Shown in pieces: positions 19,713-27,952 of a stretch of 46,765 bases of DNA (position 1 is its first letter; every line of letters begins with the position of its first letter). Location: positions 1-46,765 of IMG/VR virus record IMGVR_UViG_3300044630_002651. One strand, written 5' to 3'. Under the pieces are notes generated by a model. The model was not told the DNA's origin and searched no databases. It was given only the letters and a program-made list of their open reading frames with translations. This DNA comes from a virus. A program made the position numbers and the translations under genes.

Positions 19713-20026
19713 TGATTATGATATTAATATTTTGGATTTTAGCTGCGTATGGAATGACCAATATTTTAGTTTGGGGTTCCATTTTTGAAAATCAAAGAAC
19801 TTGGATAAAAAAACACTCTAAATTTTTTGGTGATTTAATAAGTTGTGTATTGTGTACATCGACTTGGGTTGGGTTTTTCCTATCAGTTTTATTAGGTGGT
19901 TTAACAAACCATTATTTTAATGTTCCTTGGTACATCTGTTTGTTTACCGATGGAATCTTTTCCGCAGGTGCGGTATGGATGTTAAATGGAATTGTAGAAT
20001 TCTTTGAGGAAAATAGAATTAAATAA
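19712..20026 (+). CDS. Small membrane protein with CxxC loop (DUF1360-like)
   Basis: A 104-residue protein with three likely membrane segments (MILIFWILAAYGMTNILVW; TSTWVGFFLSVLLGGL; ICLFTDGIFSAGAVWMLNGI) and the loop FFGDLISCVLCTSTWVGFF. A 'D-L-x-S-C-x-x-C-T-x-x-W-x-G' pattern is typical of the DUF1360-type small membrane proteins found in bacteria and phages, whose function is unknown. It starts within the stop of the preceding gene and ends two bases before the next, so it is part of the recombination-region operon. Confidence 0.6.
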   Translation: MIMILIFWILAAYGMTNILVWGSIFENQRTWIKKHSKFFGDLISCVLCTSTWVGFFLSVLLGGLTNHYFNVPWYICLFTDGIFSAGAVWMLNGIVEFFEENRIK

Positions 20027-20028
20027 TA

Positions 20029-20517
20029 ATGTCTGATTTAAATAATAACATATCAGATTTTTCTACTGTAGATTTAATTAAAGAATTATCAAAAAGAGAT
20101 TTATTCACTAACGCATCGTGTAATAAATTAATTCTAAATGATATTGATAATTTAAATAATTATAAACTAATCATTACAAAGGGAATACCTAACGAACAAT
20201 GTCAATGTAGGGAATGTCATAATTTTTTTAATGCGGATGTTTTTCCGTATTATATGGCAAGAGTAGACCAATATGGATTTTTATGGAGACAACATGCTTT
20301 ATGTCCTACATGTCTTAAAAAAGATAATAAACATAGAAAAAAAGTATTTTCTGAATCTGAAATACCAACTGAACCAAAAAAAGGTGATATTTGTACAAAT
20401 TGTGAAAGACCGTGGACTGGTAGATGGCATAGACACCATGTCGAAAATGATTTTGTAGGTTGGGAATGTACATTGTGTAACACTAGTAAACACGACCAAA
20501 GAAATAAAAGTAAATGA
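20029..20517 (+). CDS. Endonuclease VII-like His-Me finger (HNH) nuclease
   Basis: A 162-residue protein with two zinc-binding areas. The first is CQCRECHNFF with CPTC further on. The second is CTNCERPWTGRWHRHHVENDF followed by GWECTLCNTSKHDQR. The order C-x2-C, H-H, then C-x2-C-N is the treble-clef His-Me finger of endonuclease VII and recombination-related HNH nucleases. In T4, endonuclease VII (gp49) resolves branched DNA before packaging. The gene's TGA overlaps the ATG of the Rad50-like gene (ATGA), placing it in the recombination operon and favouring a resolvase role over a homing endonuclease. Confidence 0.72.
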   Translation: MSDLNNNISDFSTVDLIKELSKRDLFTNASCNKLILNDIDNLNNYKLIITKGIPNEQCQCRECHNFFNADVFPYYMARVDQYGFLWRQHALCPTCLKKDNKHRKKVFSESEIPTEPKKGDICTNCERPWTGRWHRHHVENDFVGWECTLCNTSKHDQRNKSK

Positions 20518-22850
20518 GTAATCCGTTTATAAAAGTAACGTGGGAAGATGTTCCCGAAAATTTCACCCCTGAGAAAATCAGAAGGGTGAAATCTTATTTT
20601 GAGAAAAAATATAATGCCAAGACAGTTCAAGTAATTACTAAAACATTAACCAGTGTTAATCAAACACGATTAGAATCTTTAGAAGCGTCTGATAATATTT
20701 TAGACCATCAGTATCAAAAGAAATTAATGAAGGATTTTATTAAGGATAACGAAATTGATATTAAATGGGAGTTGGTTGATAGGTTAGATAATAAAGTTAA
20801 CACTCAAATTGATAAGTTAAATGAAAACAAAGTTAGATATAATAAATGGTATATTAGAAAAGTGGAGTTTTCTAATTTTCTATCATTCGGAGATAATAAC
20901 GTTATTGATTTTACTGGGTTGGACGGTATTACGGTAATTGAATCTACACCAAAGAACTTCGGTGGTAAATCTACATCGTCAGTAGATCTTTTAATGTTCT
21001 TGTTTTTTAATACAACAACAAAGACAAAAACTAACGGTGAAATCTTTAATAGATTCACTGATAAGAACGATGTGAGTGTTCGTGGTGAAATTACTATTGA
21101 TGGTGATGATTATGTAATTGAAAGAAAGACATCTCGTAAAATGGGAAAATCAGGTGATTATACTGTTAAGAATGAATTGGAATTTTATAAAAAAACTGAA
21201 GATGGTGAAATTGTAAATTTATCTGGTGAACAAAGAAGAGAAACTGAAGCGTTTATATCTTCAGCAATTGGAACCGAAGAAGATTTTTTATCAACCATTT
21301 TAACAACTGGTTATAATTTAGAAGAACTGATTGAATCCAAACCAACCGCTCGTGGACAAATCTTAACAAAGTTTATGGGTTTAGAAAATTTAAAAATAAA
21401 AGAAGAACTTGCAAAAGAAATTTATAATGATTGGGGTAAGAAATTAGTATCCAACACATATAACAAAGTTAGTTTAGAATCTGATAACGAAACGTACAAA
21501 GAAAGTATTAGTAATTCTGAAAGTGAGATTGTTAAACTTACTAAAGAATTAGGTAAGTTTGAAAAGGATTTAGAAAAGTTAGAAAAGAAAAGAGATGATG
21601 TGTTCTTAAAAAGAAATAATGATGTAGATAAAGAATTACTGAATACAAATCCAACCTTATTACAAAGAGAAGTTACTTTTTTATTAACTCAAAAAAATGT
21701 AAGTCAAACAAACGCGGACGGAGTTAATGTTGTTGAACCATCACAATTCTATGATGAAGACCAACACAAAGAGTTAAAAGGTGAAATGGCTAATCTTCAA
21801 GGAATTGATGTCGCATCCAAATATGAAAAAACTCAAAGAGAAAAATTAATCAAACAATTTGAAGAAGGAACAGTTTGTCCTACTTGTAATCGTGCGTTAG
21901 ATGAAGTAGATCACACTGACGAGATTGAAAAGATTAAAAAAGAAATTGAAGACATCATAAAGGAAATGGAATTAAATCAAATACAGTTTGATTTATTAAA
22001 AGAACAATCGGAAGGGTTTGATAAATTAAAAACTGAATTTGAAGCTTACGAAAGAAACAAACTTCGTAAAGAAAGATATGAGTTAGAGATTGAACAAAAA
22101 CAATTGGAGATTGATAGTAAACAAAAAATATTAGACAATTACGAAAGTAATAAAAAGAAACTTGAGGACAACCAAAAGATTGATGCTGAAGTAATTGCAC
22201 TTAAAACTAAAATAGAAACAGCAAACGGAGATATTAGACAAACGAACACTAACATCGAAAAACATACTAATAACATTACAAATATGAATGGTAAGGTTAG
22301 TATTAACGAAGAGTTAATTAAAAAGATAACATCAGAGGAAGAATTGGCTGCGGTGTTTAAGATTTATTTAACTGTTTATGGTAAGAATGGTATTTCTAAA
22401 ATCATTCTTAAAAATATGATTCCATTAATCAATCAAGAGTTATATCGTTTGTTAGTGGATAGTTGTCATTTCATTTTAGAGATGAATATAAACGATAAGA
22501 ATGAGGTTGAATTTATAATGATAGATACTGAGACCCGAATCGTTAAACCTCTTAATGCGGGGTCTGGTTACGAAAGAACAATATCCTCATTAGCACTTCG
22601 TAGTGTATTAACCAAGATATCTTCATTACCTAAACCTAACATCGTAGTTATGGATGAAGTGTTCGGTAAAATTGCCGATGAGAACTTGGAAATGGTAGGT
22701 GAGTTCTTTAAAAAGATTAAAAACTATTTTGACCATATCCTTGTCATATCACATAATTCTTTAATACGTAATTGGTCTGATAATATCGTTATGATTAAGA
22801 AAGAGGAGAATGTTTCGTCGATTGATTTTATCACAACAAAAATTTCTTAG
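20514..22850 (+). CDS. SbcC/Rad50-like ATPase (T4 gp46-like)
   Basis: A 778-residue SMC-type ATPase. After ~110 N-terminal residues, the ATP-binding head starts (VEFSNFLSFGDNNVIDF). The P-loop, STPKNFGGKSTSS, has Pro where the consensus has Ala/Gly before x4-GK-S. Long coiled coils flank a zinc hook, CPTC near residues 455-458. The C-terminal head has the signature-like GSGYERTISSLALRS, Walker B NIVVMDEVFGKIADE near 709-722, and the switch His in VISHNS. With the SbcD-like protein at 17776 it should tether and resect DNA ends. The ~110-residue extension ahead of the head is longer than usual; its role is unknown. Confidence 0.92.
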   Translation: MSNPFIKVTWEDVPENFTPEKIRRVKSYFEKKYNAKTVQVITKTLTSVNQTRLESLEASDNILDHQYQKKLMKDFIKDNEIDIKWELVDRLDNKVNTQIDKLNENKVRYNKWYIRKVEFSNFLSFGDNNVIDFTGLDGITVIESTPKNFGGKSTSSVDLLMFLFFNTTTKTKTNGEIFNRFTDKNDVSVRGEITIDGDDYVIERKTSRKMGKSGDYTVKNELEFYKKTEDGEIVNLSGEQRRETEAFISSAIGTEEDFLSTILTTGYNLEELIESKPTARGQILTKFMGLENLKIKEELAKEIYNDWGKKLVSNTYNKVSLESDNETYKESISNSESEIVKLTKELGKFEKDLEKLEKKRDDVFLKRNNDVDKELLNTNPTLLQREVTFLLTQKNVSQTNADGVNVVEPSQFYDEDQHKELKGEMANLQGIDVASKYEKTQREKLIKQFEEGTVCPTCNRALDEVDHTDEIEKIKKEIEDIIKEMELNQIQFDLLKEQSEGFDKLKTEFEAYERNKLRKERYELEIEQKQLEIDSKQKILDNYESNKKKLEDNQKIDAEVIALKTKIETANGDIRQTNTNIEKHTNNITNMNGKVSINEELIKKITSEEELAAVFKIYLTVYGKNGISKIILKNMIPLINQELYRLLVDSCHFILEMNINDKNEVEFIMIDTETRIVKPLNAGSGYERTISSLALRSVLTKISSLPKPNIVVMDEVFGKIADENLEMVGEFFKKIKNYFDHILVISHNSLIRNWSDNIVMIKKEENVSSIDFITTKIS

Positions 22851-22866
22851 TTTCAAATATCTTAAT

Positions 22867-22874
22867 TATATTTG
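22867..22874 (+). promoter_or_regulatory. TATATTTG, Bacteroidetes -7-like element before clpP
   Basis: TATATTTG fits the Bacteroidetes -7 consensus TAnnTTTG and lies 23 bases before the ATG at 22898. No good TTTG -33 box is at the right distance, so the call is tentative. Confidence 0.35.
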
Positions 22875-22897
22875 TCCTATAAACTAAATTTACTTTT

Positions 22898-23575
22898 ATG
22901 ACACCAAAAGATTACCAACAATTTGGACTTTACGCTAAAGACAAAGGGATTAGCTCCTTAGATTTACATTATCACAATCAAAAAATTGAAGACAGTTTAA
23001 CCCCATATATTTTGGAGGAGAGACAAATGAATGTTACGATAATGGACGTGTTCTCAAGATTGATGATGGAACGTATCATTTGGGTTGCTGGTGGTGTAGA
23101 TGACCATATGTCGACTATTTGTCAAGCACAATTAATGTTTTTGGACAGTTTGGATCATAATGATATTACGATGCACATTGATAGTCCAGGTGGAAGTGTG
23201 AAGTCAGGATTGTCAATTGTTGATGTTATGGATTATATCTCATCAGACATTAGAACCATCAATACAGGTATGGCGGCTTCAATGGGTTCAGTTCTATTGG
23301 GTGCAGGTACCAAAGGTAAAAGAGGGTCTTTAAGGTTTTCTCAAACCATGTTACATCAATCATCAGGTGGAGCAGTTGGAAATATCCAAGATGCTGAAAT
23401 CAGTATGAAAGAGTGGAGGAAGGTAAATGAAATTCTATTTACATTATTAGGTGAATATTGTGGAAAAACCGCAGAACAGGTTAAAAATGATGCCACAAGG
23501 GATTTATGGTTAAATGCGGAAGATGCACTATCCTACGGAATTATTGATGAAATTGTTAAAAAGAAGAAAAAATAA
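22898..23575 (+). CDS. ClpP-like serine protease
   Basis: A 225-residue protein with the complete ClpP layout. It has IDSPGGSVKSGLSI, then GMAASMGSVLLGAGTKGKRG with the nucleophile Ser128. MLHQSSGG supplies His153, TRDLWLNAEDALSYGIIDEI supplies Asp202, and a lysine tail ends the protein. Bacterial ClpP works with Clp ATPases; no such ATPase is in the window. In phages, ClpP-like proteases often act as head-maturation (prohead) proteases, though those usually sit by portal and capsid genes. Here it stands alone with its own promoter-like element and terminator, so both virion maturation and interaction with host Clp ATPases remain possible. Confidence 0.9.
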   Translation: MTPKDYQQFGLYAKDKGISSLDLHYHNQKIEDSLTPYILEERQMNVTIMDVFSRLMMERIIWVAGGVDDHMSTICQAQLMFLDSLDHNDITMHIDSPGGSVKSGLSIVDVMDYISSDIRTINTGMAASMGSVLLGAGTKGKRGSLRFSQTMLHQSSGGAVGNIQDAEISMKEWRKVNEILFTLLGEYCGKTAEQVKNDATRDLWLNAEDALSYGIIDEIVKKKKK

Positions 23576-23577
23576 GT

Positions 23578-23599
23578 AAAGGGGGATAAAACCCCCTTT
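23578..23599 (+). terminator. Terminator after clpP-like gene
   Basis: A perfect eight-pair stem, AAAGGGGG and CCCCCTTT, with a 6-base loop. It is followed by TTTCTTCAT rather than a long T-run. Its position right after the stop codon supports termination. Confidence 0.8.
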
Positions 23600-23604
23600 C
23601 TTCA

Positions 23605-23612
23605 TATTTATA
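23605..23612 (+). promoter_or_regulatory. TATTTATA box
   Basis: TATTTATAATAAAA lies 13 bases before the ATG at 23626 and just after a terminator. This makes a new transcription start here plausible. Confidence 0.35.
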
Positions 23613-23625
23613 ATAAAACATAGAT

Positions 23626-23961
23626 ATGAAGATAAATAAAACAAATATCCTTTTAGTTTTAATCGCGTGTTTAGCGGGGTATACCATATTTCAAAGTCAA
23701 GGTATTAAAACAGATGTTGCTGGATATAACGCAAAAATCGAATCTATTCAAAAAGAGATAGATTCAGTTCAGATTGAAAATAATAAGATTTCCGAACAAA
23801 TCGTTACAATTGATAAAGATATCGACGTAGTTGGACATAATATCAGTAACGTAACAAAGAACATAACCTTAATTAAAAATGAAACAGATGAAAAAGTTAA
23901 TTCTATTACCACTATTGGTAATGTTGAGCTTGAGCAGTTATTCACAAACAGATACAACTAA
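23626..23961 (+). CDS. Membrane-anchored coiled-coil protein (i-spanin-like topology)
   Basis: A 111-residue protein with one N-terminal membrane anchor (ILLVLIACLAGYTIF, residues ~9-23). The rest is a heptad-rich outer part (IESIQKEIDSVQIENNKISEQIVTID) without cysteines. The layout resembles inner-membrane spanins and other phage lysis accessory proteins. Its last 83 bases overlap the start of the next gene in another frame, as often seen for spanin pairs. Family identity cannot be shown from sequence alone. Confidence 0.55.
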   Translation: MKINKTNILLVLIACLAGYTIFQSQGIKTDVAGYNAKIESIQKEIDSVQIENNKISEQIVTIDKDIDVVGHNISNVTKNITLIKNETDEKVNSITTIGNVELEQLFTNRYN

Positions 23962-24313
23962 AATTACAGTATTAGATACAGCTAAAGTTACCATACCAAC
24001 AAGAGTGGCTAGATTGGTTTATCAAGATTTACTTCGTTATGATGGTTTAAAATTAATAGATAAACAAAAAGATTCAATAATTCTTTTTAAAGATAATCAA
24101 ATTGATTTATTTAAACAAAAAGACGTTTTAAAAGACCAGAAAATTGGTAACCTTGAATTAATCATCACCAAGAAAGACGAACAATTTGGATTAGAAAGAC
24201 AAAAATCCGAAAGCCTACTTAAAGAATTAAAAGGACAAAGAAGAAAAACTTTTTTCTATAAGGTTGGTTCTTTTGCGGGAATAATAATGACATCTTTATT
24301 TCTTCTTAAGTAA
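23879..24313 (+). CDS. Exported or membrane protein with signal peptide and coiled coil
   Basis: A 144-residue protein. It starts with a clear signal peptide (KKLILLPLLVMLSLSSYSQ), whose 'SYS-Q' end is typical of Bacteroidetes export signals. A Thr/Asp-rich stretch follows, then a charged coiled coil (residues ~55-120, VLKDQKIGNLELIITKKDEQ), and a C-terminal hydrophobic segment (FFYKVGSFAGIIMTSLFLLK). There is no lipobox cysteine, so it is not a classic lipoprotein o-spanin. Start options are ATG 23879 and 23888. It overlaps the upstream gene by 83 bases and is two bases from the next gene, forming a three-gene envelope cassette. Confidence 0.58.
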   Translation: MKQMKKLILLPLLVMLSLSSYSQTDTTKITVLDTAKVTIPTRVARLVYQDLLRYDGLKLIDKQKDSIILFKDNQIDLFKQKDVLKDQKIGNLELIITKKDEQFGLERQKSESLLKELKGQRRKTFFYKVGSFAGIIMTSLFLLK

Positions 24314-24315
24314 AC

Positions 24316-24963
24316 ATGAAGAAAATTTTTGACATCAGACACGTAATAATATTGATTTTATTATTACTTTCTATTTTAATATTTCTTAACCCTAATGGTA
24401 TTGTACCAAATAGAACGGTTACAATACACGATACAGTTGGATTTGAAATTCCAGTTCACGACACTGCGGAAGTCGAAGTACTTGTAGAAGTTGAAGTACC
24501 CGTAGAAGTACAGGTTCCATATGCGGTTCATGATACGGTGACAATTACCAATCCAATAGACACTAATGCAATTTTAAACGCATTAGGACAGAAAATATTC
24601 AAGAAAGACATTCTTAAGTTACCAAGTAATATTGGAACGGTAACTCTATTTGATACAATATCAAATAATAGAATCATAGGTCGTTCATTTAAAAGTGATG
24701 TCAAACAGAAAATAGTTAGAGATACAATGTACACTCCAATTCCAAGACAGAATGAATTTTATGTGGGTTTAGACGCTAAATTCGATAAACCAAATGTTAT
24801 TAATATAGTCGGTCTTAGTGTTTTATTTAAAAACAAAGACGATAGACATATGTACAGATTAGGTGTTGGAGTAACAAATAGAGTTGATGACCAAGGAACA
24901 AATGGTAAATTGGTTCCATTTATCGGTGGAGGAGCTTATTGGAAGGTTAAACTTAAAAAATAA
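24316..24963 (+). CDS. Membrane-anchored protein with VEVPVEV stalk and beta-rich C-terminal domain
   Basis: A 215-residue protein. An N-terminal anchor (VIILILLLLSILIFL, residues ~10-25) is followed by a repetitive stalk (EVLVEVEVPVEVQVPYAV, ~55-75). A polar middle comes next, then a C-terminal ~75 residues of alternating strands (NEFYVGLDAKFDKPNVINIVGL ending GGGAYWKVKL) that resemble part of an outer-membrane beta-barrel. The layout could span from inner membrane towards outer membrane. With the two preceding genes it may act in envelope disruption at lysis. That is inference from topology; the family is unknown to me. Confidence 0.55.
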   Translation: MKKIFDIRHVIILILLLLSILIFLNPNGIVPNRTVTIHDTVGFEIPVHDTAEVEVLVEVEVPVEVQVPYAVHDTVTITNPIDTNAILNALGQKIFKKDILKLPSNIGTVTLFDTISNNRIIGRSFKSDVKQKIVRDTMYTPIPRQNEFYVGLDAKFDKPNVINIVGLSVLFKNKDDRHMYRLGVGVTNRVDDQGTNGKLVPFIGGGAYWKVKLKK

Positions 24964-24970
24964 TTTATAA

Positions 24971-25417
24971 ATGAATACATACGTATTATTTATTTTCGGT
25001 ATGTTTGATGACCACGAAGATGTTGAGTATTTCTGTACCGATGTTATTGGTGAAAGTAAGGTTATTACGTCAATTAGATTCATTATTGAAAATTCAGAAA
25101 ATATCATAGTGATATTTGATTCCGAAATGAAACCAACAGAGGTCGACCGAGAATTATATACAATATTAATCGATGAACATATTAAATTTTATTTCATATT
25201 TGAAAGAGAAAATATGGTCACGGCTCACCTACCCCAACAAATTAAAGATTTAATTTTTACTCCGACTATCGATAATACGATAATTAGGGTAGATTATGAG
25301 AAAAACAGAAAAAGGGAAACTTTAGATTTAGACAGATTACTTGAAAAAATAGAAGAATCTGGAATTGAGAGTCTTACAATAGAAGAAAAAAACTTCCTTG
25401 ACAATTTTGAAAATTAA
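24971..25417 (+). CDS. Hypothetical protein with Bacteroidetes-type C-terminal helix motif
   Basis: A 148-residue soluble protein of unknown function. The N-terminal ~100 residues look like an alternating alpha/beta domain (TYVLFIFGMFDD, ENIIVIFDSEM, IKFYFIFERENM). The C-terminus, LDRLLEKIEESGIESLTIEEKNFL, matches a short helix motif often found at the end of Bacteroidetes rhomboid-like and other proteins (LxxILxKIxxxGxxSLTxEEKxFL). That again points to this host phylum. It lies just before the sigma factor gene, with ~49 bases between them. Confidence 0.55.
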   Translation: MNTYVLFIFGMFDDHEDVEYFCTDVIGESKVITSIRFIIENSENIIVIFDSEMKPTEVDRELYTILIDEHIKFYFIFERENMVTAHLPQQIKDLIFTPTIDNTIIRVDYEKNRKRETLDLDRLLEKIEESGIESLTIEEKNFLDNFEN

Positions 25418-25466
25418 GATATATTTCGTATCTTACTACTATCCATCCATTTTAAACTTACACCAC

Positions 25467-26282
25467 ATGAAGAAATCCATTTTAGTTAATCCAGACGAGA
25501 TTCAATTGTACATCAAAGATTTACGAAAAATTCCCGTTATATCTCACCAAAGACAAGAAGAAATTTTTGAATTATTAAACAATAAAAAAACAGATAAAGA
25601 AACCAGAGGAAAACTTTATAATGAATTGGTTGTTGGTAATTTAAGATTTGTAATATCTGTGGCTAAAATGTTTCAAAATCAAGGAATGGATTTATTGGAT
25701 ATTATTTCAGAAGGTAATATTGGTTTGATAAAGGCGGCAGAAAGATTTGACCCAACGACTGGTTTGAAATTTATTTCATACGCGGTGTGGTGGGTTAGAC
25801 AATCAATAATGGCGTCTCTAAATGAAAACTGTAGAACAATTCGTATACCTTCAAATTTAGTGCAAGATGCTCAAAAACAAAAGAAAGTTGAAATTAGTGA
25901 AGAAGATAATTTCTTTATAAACAATGTTGAAGATGAAACACCAATTGGGGTTAATCTTCCATACTGTATTGGTCTATATAAAGAAATTAACGAGGACGGT
26001 GACCAATTAATTGATGTCATACCTAACAGAGAGGCTGAAAGTCCTGACGCCATTCTTAATTCACCGGAAGAAATTAAGAAAAAAGTTTCTGCAATGTTAA
26101 GTGTGTTGGATGATAGAGAAAAGATAATTATTGAAAGATATTATGGGTTAACAGGTGTAGAATCGAACTTAGAAGATTTAGGAGAAGAGTTTGGTTGTAC
26201 TAAAGAACGTATAAGACAATTACGTGATAAGGCTATTAAGAAACTAAGAAATGAGAGTTTTGGTCTATTAAACTATTTATAG
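25467..26282 (+). CDS. Phage-encoded sigma-70 family RNA polymerase sigma factor
   Basis: A 271-residue sigma factor; I chose the ATG at 25467 because the longer frame begins with a weak TTG inside the upstream gene. Region 1.2 is DEIQLYIKDLRKIPVISHQRQ. Region 2 includes NLRFVISVAKMFQNQGMDLLD and the -10 recognition helix near residues 105-118 (WWVRQSIMASLNEN). Region 3 is shortened and acidic. Region 4 spans ~210-265, with DDREKIIIERYYGLTG and the -35 helix-turn-helix EFGCTKERIRQLRDKAIKKL. It resembles the Bacteroidetes primary sigma factor with region 1.1 and part of region 3 missing. It probably redirects host RNA polymerase to phage promoters. Confidence 0.92.
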   Translation: MKKSILVNPDEIQLYIKDLRKIPVISHQRQEEIFELLNNKKTDKETRGKLYNELVVGNLRFVISVAKMFQNQGMDLLDIISEGNIGLIKAAERFDPTTGLKFISYAVWWVRQSIMASLNENCRTIRIPSNLVQDAQKQKKVEISEEDNFFINNVEDETPIGVNLPYCIGLYKEINEDGDQLIDVIPNREAESPDAILNSPEEIKKKVSAMLSVLDDREKIIIERYYGLTGVESNLEDLGEEFGCTKERIRQLRDKAIKKLRNESFGLLNYL

Positions 26283-26285
26283 GAC

Positions 26286-27713
26286 ATGGATAAATGGTTA
26301 AAATATTTGGTAGGCATATCGGCAATTATCATTGCGGGTTGTGCTGCTTATTTTTCAATTACTGGTTTAGGTATATTATTTGCAGGTGCATCAATATCTG
26401 TGATGATAATGGCGGGTTCATTAGAATATGCAAAATTAGTTACGGCAACATATCTAAAACAAAAGTGGGACACAATTAAAGGTTTTAATAAATGGTATTT
26501 AACTATATCAGTTATTATATTAATGTTAATAACTTCCGCAGGTATTTTTGGTTTTTTATCAAACGCTTTCCAACAACAAAACATTGGTTTACAAAAAGTT
26601 GAAAGAGATATATCGGTTTTTCAAAATCAAATTACAAAAAATGATGGAGAAATATCTCGTTACACGACACAATTAAGTAATCAACAAAATATTCGTAATT
26701 CACAAGAATCAAATTTATCCAAACAAATTGATAAAGATAAATCAACAGCAAGAGTCACACAAATGATTCGTACTGCGGATAAAGAAATCACTTCTATTTC
26801 TAAACGAATTGATGAACTAACAAGACAAAATAATATTGCATTAGATTCAATTAACGTAATTAAAAACAATAACATTGAATTAGAAAGGGAAGTTGGTGGA
26901 TTTAGATTTGTTGCCGAGGCATTTGGTATGAGTTTAAATAACGTTGTTAAGTTTTTTATATTTTTAATTGTAATAGTATTTGATCCATTAGCAATCGCAT
27001 TAGTAATTGCATTTAACCAATTAGTAATGACTAAAAAAGAAGACGAAGAGACACCACCATCTAATCCTGAAGATTTAAAAAATTTTGTTGATGAAACTGC
27101 AAGATTACATTTAACTGAAAATGATTTAAAAAAGTTAGAAGAAACTTTATTAAATCCACCAAAACCAAATGACACTTTAAAATCTGCCGCTGAATATTAT
27201 AAAATGAAGACAGATATTGAACGTGAAAAACGTGGCGAACTATTAGCGGAGATGATGAAGAACGACCAAGAATTAGGTTTATATGACGAACCATTTGATA
27301 GTCCAATGATTAAAGAAGAAACCTCAGATTGGGATGTCACATTGATGGATGGTTTAGAAGACGAAGAACCTTTCTTTACTGATGAAGAAGTAGAGAAAAT
27401 TTTACAAGAAGAACCAACCGAAGAAGAAATTCAAAGAAATTTTTCCACTATAGAACCCGAAACGGAGAATATTTTCCAAAATGATGAAATTAGTATACCG
27501 AATCTTGAATCAATAGTTAATCAAGAACCGATTACTGTAAGTAATAAAAAATCCGTAACAATCGAACAACACAAAAAGAACGGTTATAAAGTTAATCAAA
27601 TTCCTGAAGATGAGGAAAGAATGAACATTATAGGTCAGAATGGAAATGAAGGGTTACATTACGACAATGAAGAAGATACATCATTAGAGAAAAATGATGA
27701 AAAAAAAAATTAG
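26286..27713 (+). CDS. Multi-pass membrane protein with coiled coil (probably frameshifted into a longer form)
   Basis: A 475-residue protein starting three bases after the sigma gene. Likely membrane segments: residues ~7-27, 30-48, 70-92 and ~218-245 (FFIFLIVIVFDPLAIALVIAF). Between the third and fourth lies a ~110-residue coiled coil (QNQITKNDGEISRYTTQLSN ... ISKRIDELTRQNNIALDSI). The C-terminal ~220 residues are acidic, low-complexity and cytoplasmic. The frame ends at TAG right after an A10 run (27700-27709). A -1 shift there would add ~80 equally acidic residues up to 27952 (about 555 in all). No function is known to me; a role in host-membrane remodelling or superinfection control is only a guess. 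Confidence 0.7.
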   Translation: MDKWLKYLVGISAIIIAGCAAYFSITGLGILFAGASISVMIMAGSLEYAKLVTATYLKQKWDTIKGFNKWYLTISVIILMLITSAGIFGFLSNAFQQQNIGLQKVERDISVFQNQITKNDGEISRYTTQLSNQQNIRNSQESNLSKQIDKDKSTARVTQMIRTADKEITSISKRIDELTRQNNIALDSINVIKNNNIELEREVGGFRFVAEAFGMSLNNVVKFFIFLIVIVFDPLAIALVIAFNQLVMTKKEDEETPPSNPEDLKNFVDETARLHLTENDLKKLEETLLNPPKPNDTLKSAAEYYKMKTDIEREKRGELLAEMMKNDQELGLYDEPFDSPMIKEETSDWDVTLMDGLEDEEPFFTDEEVEKILQEEPTEEEIQRNFSTIEPETENIFQNDEISIPNLESIVNQEPITVSNKKSVTIEQHKKNGYKVNQIPEDEERMNIIGQNGNEGLHYDNEEDTSLEKNDEKKN

Positions 27714-27952
27714 TAGAACTTCAAACACCAACAACAGAAGAAAAACCCCTAACGTTAGAATCTCGAGATTCTGATAATTTATATTGGGAAAAAGACGACG
27801 TAAACCCAAACCAAATACTATATGATTTGGAAAATAATAAGGTTATAATACCGGATGAGGATATAACTCTTAACGCACCACTAACTGATTTAGGTCCTAA
27901 ATTCATTACAAAAAATGTTAGTAATACACGATATAGAAACGATAGATTATAA
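27710..27952 (+). other. Open -1 frame extension of the 26286 gene (programmed frameshift or homopolymer error)
   Basis: This frame is open for 80 codons. It has no usable start codon: it is preceded by TGA at 27698 and A-only codons. It encodes an acidic stretch (KPLTLESRDSDNLYWEKDD ... ITLNAPLTDLGPKF) of the same composition as the preceding tail. It becomes reachable from the 26286 frame by a -1 slip on AAA-AAA-A within the A10 run. It overlaps the start of the amidase-like gene by 38 bases. Without it, 27714-27914 would be the longest unexplained gap in this operon. A 16-bp perfect palindrome lies at 27757-27772. Confidence 0.6.

Noticed and set aside
20029-20517. Homing endonuclease with intron
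   Set aside because: The HNH-like gene is coupled to the Rad50-like gene by ATGA overlap and no interrupted gene is nearby; an EndoVII-like resolvase fits better.
25398-25466. Extended N-terminus for the sigma factor
   Set aside because: It needs a TTG start inside the previous gene and codes for a non-conserved hydrophobic stretch; the ATG at 25467 begins at the expected region 1.2 lead.
27721-27906. Minus-strand frame in the gap after the coiled-coil membrane gene
   Set aside because: The plus-strand -1 frame extension explains this stretch with matching composition; the minus frame has no leader or neighbour.
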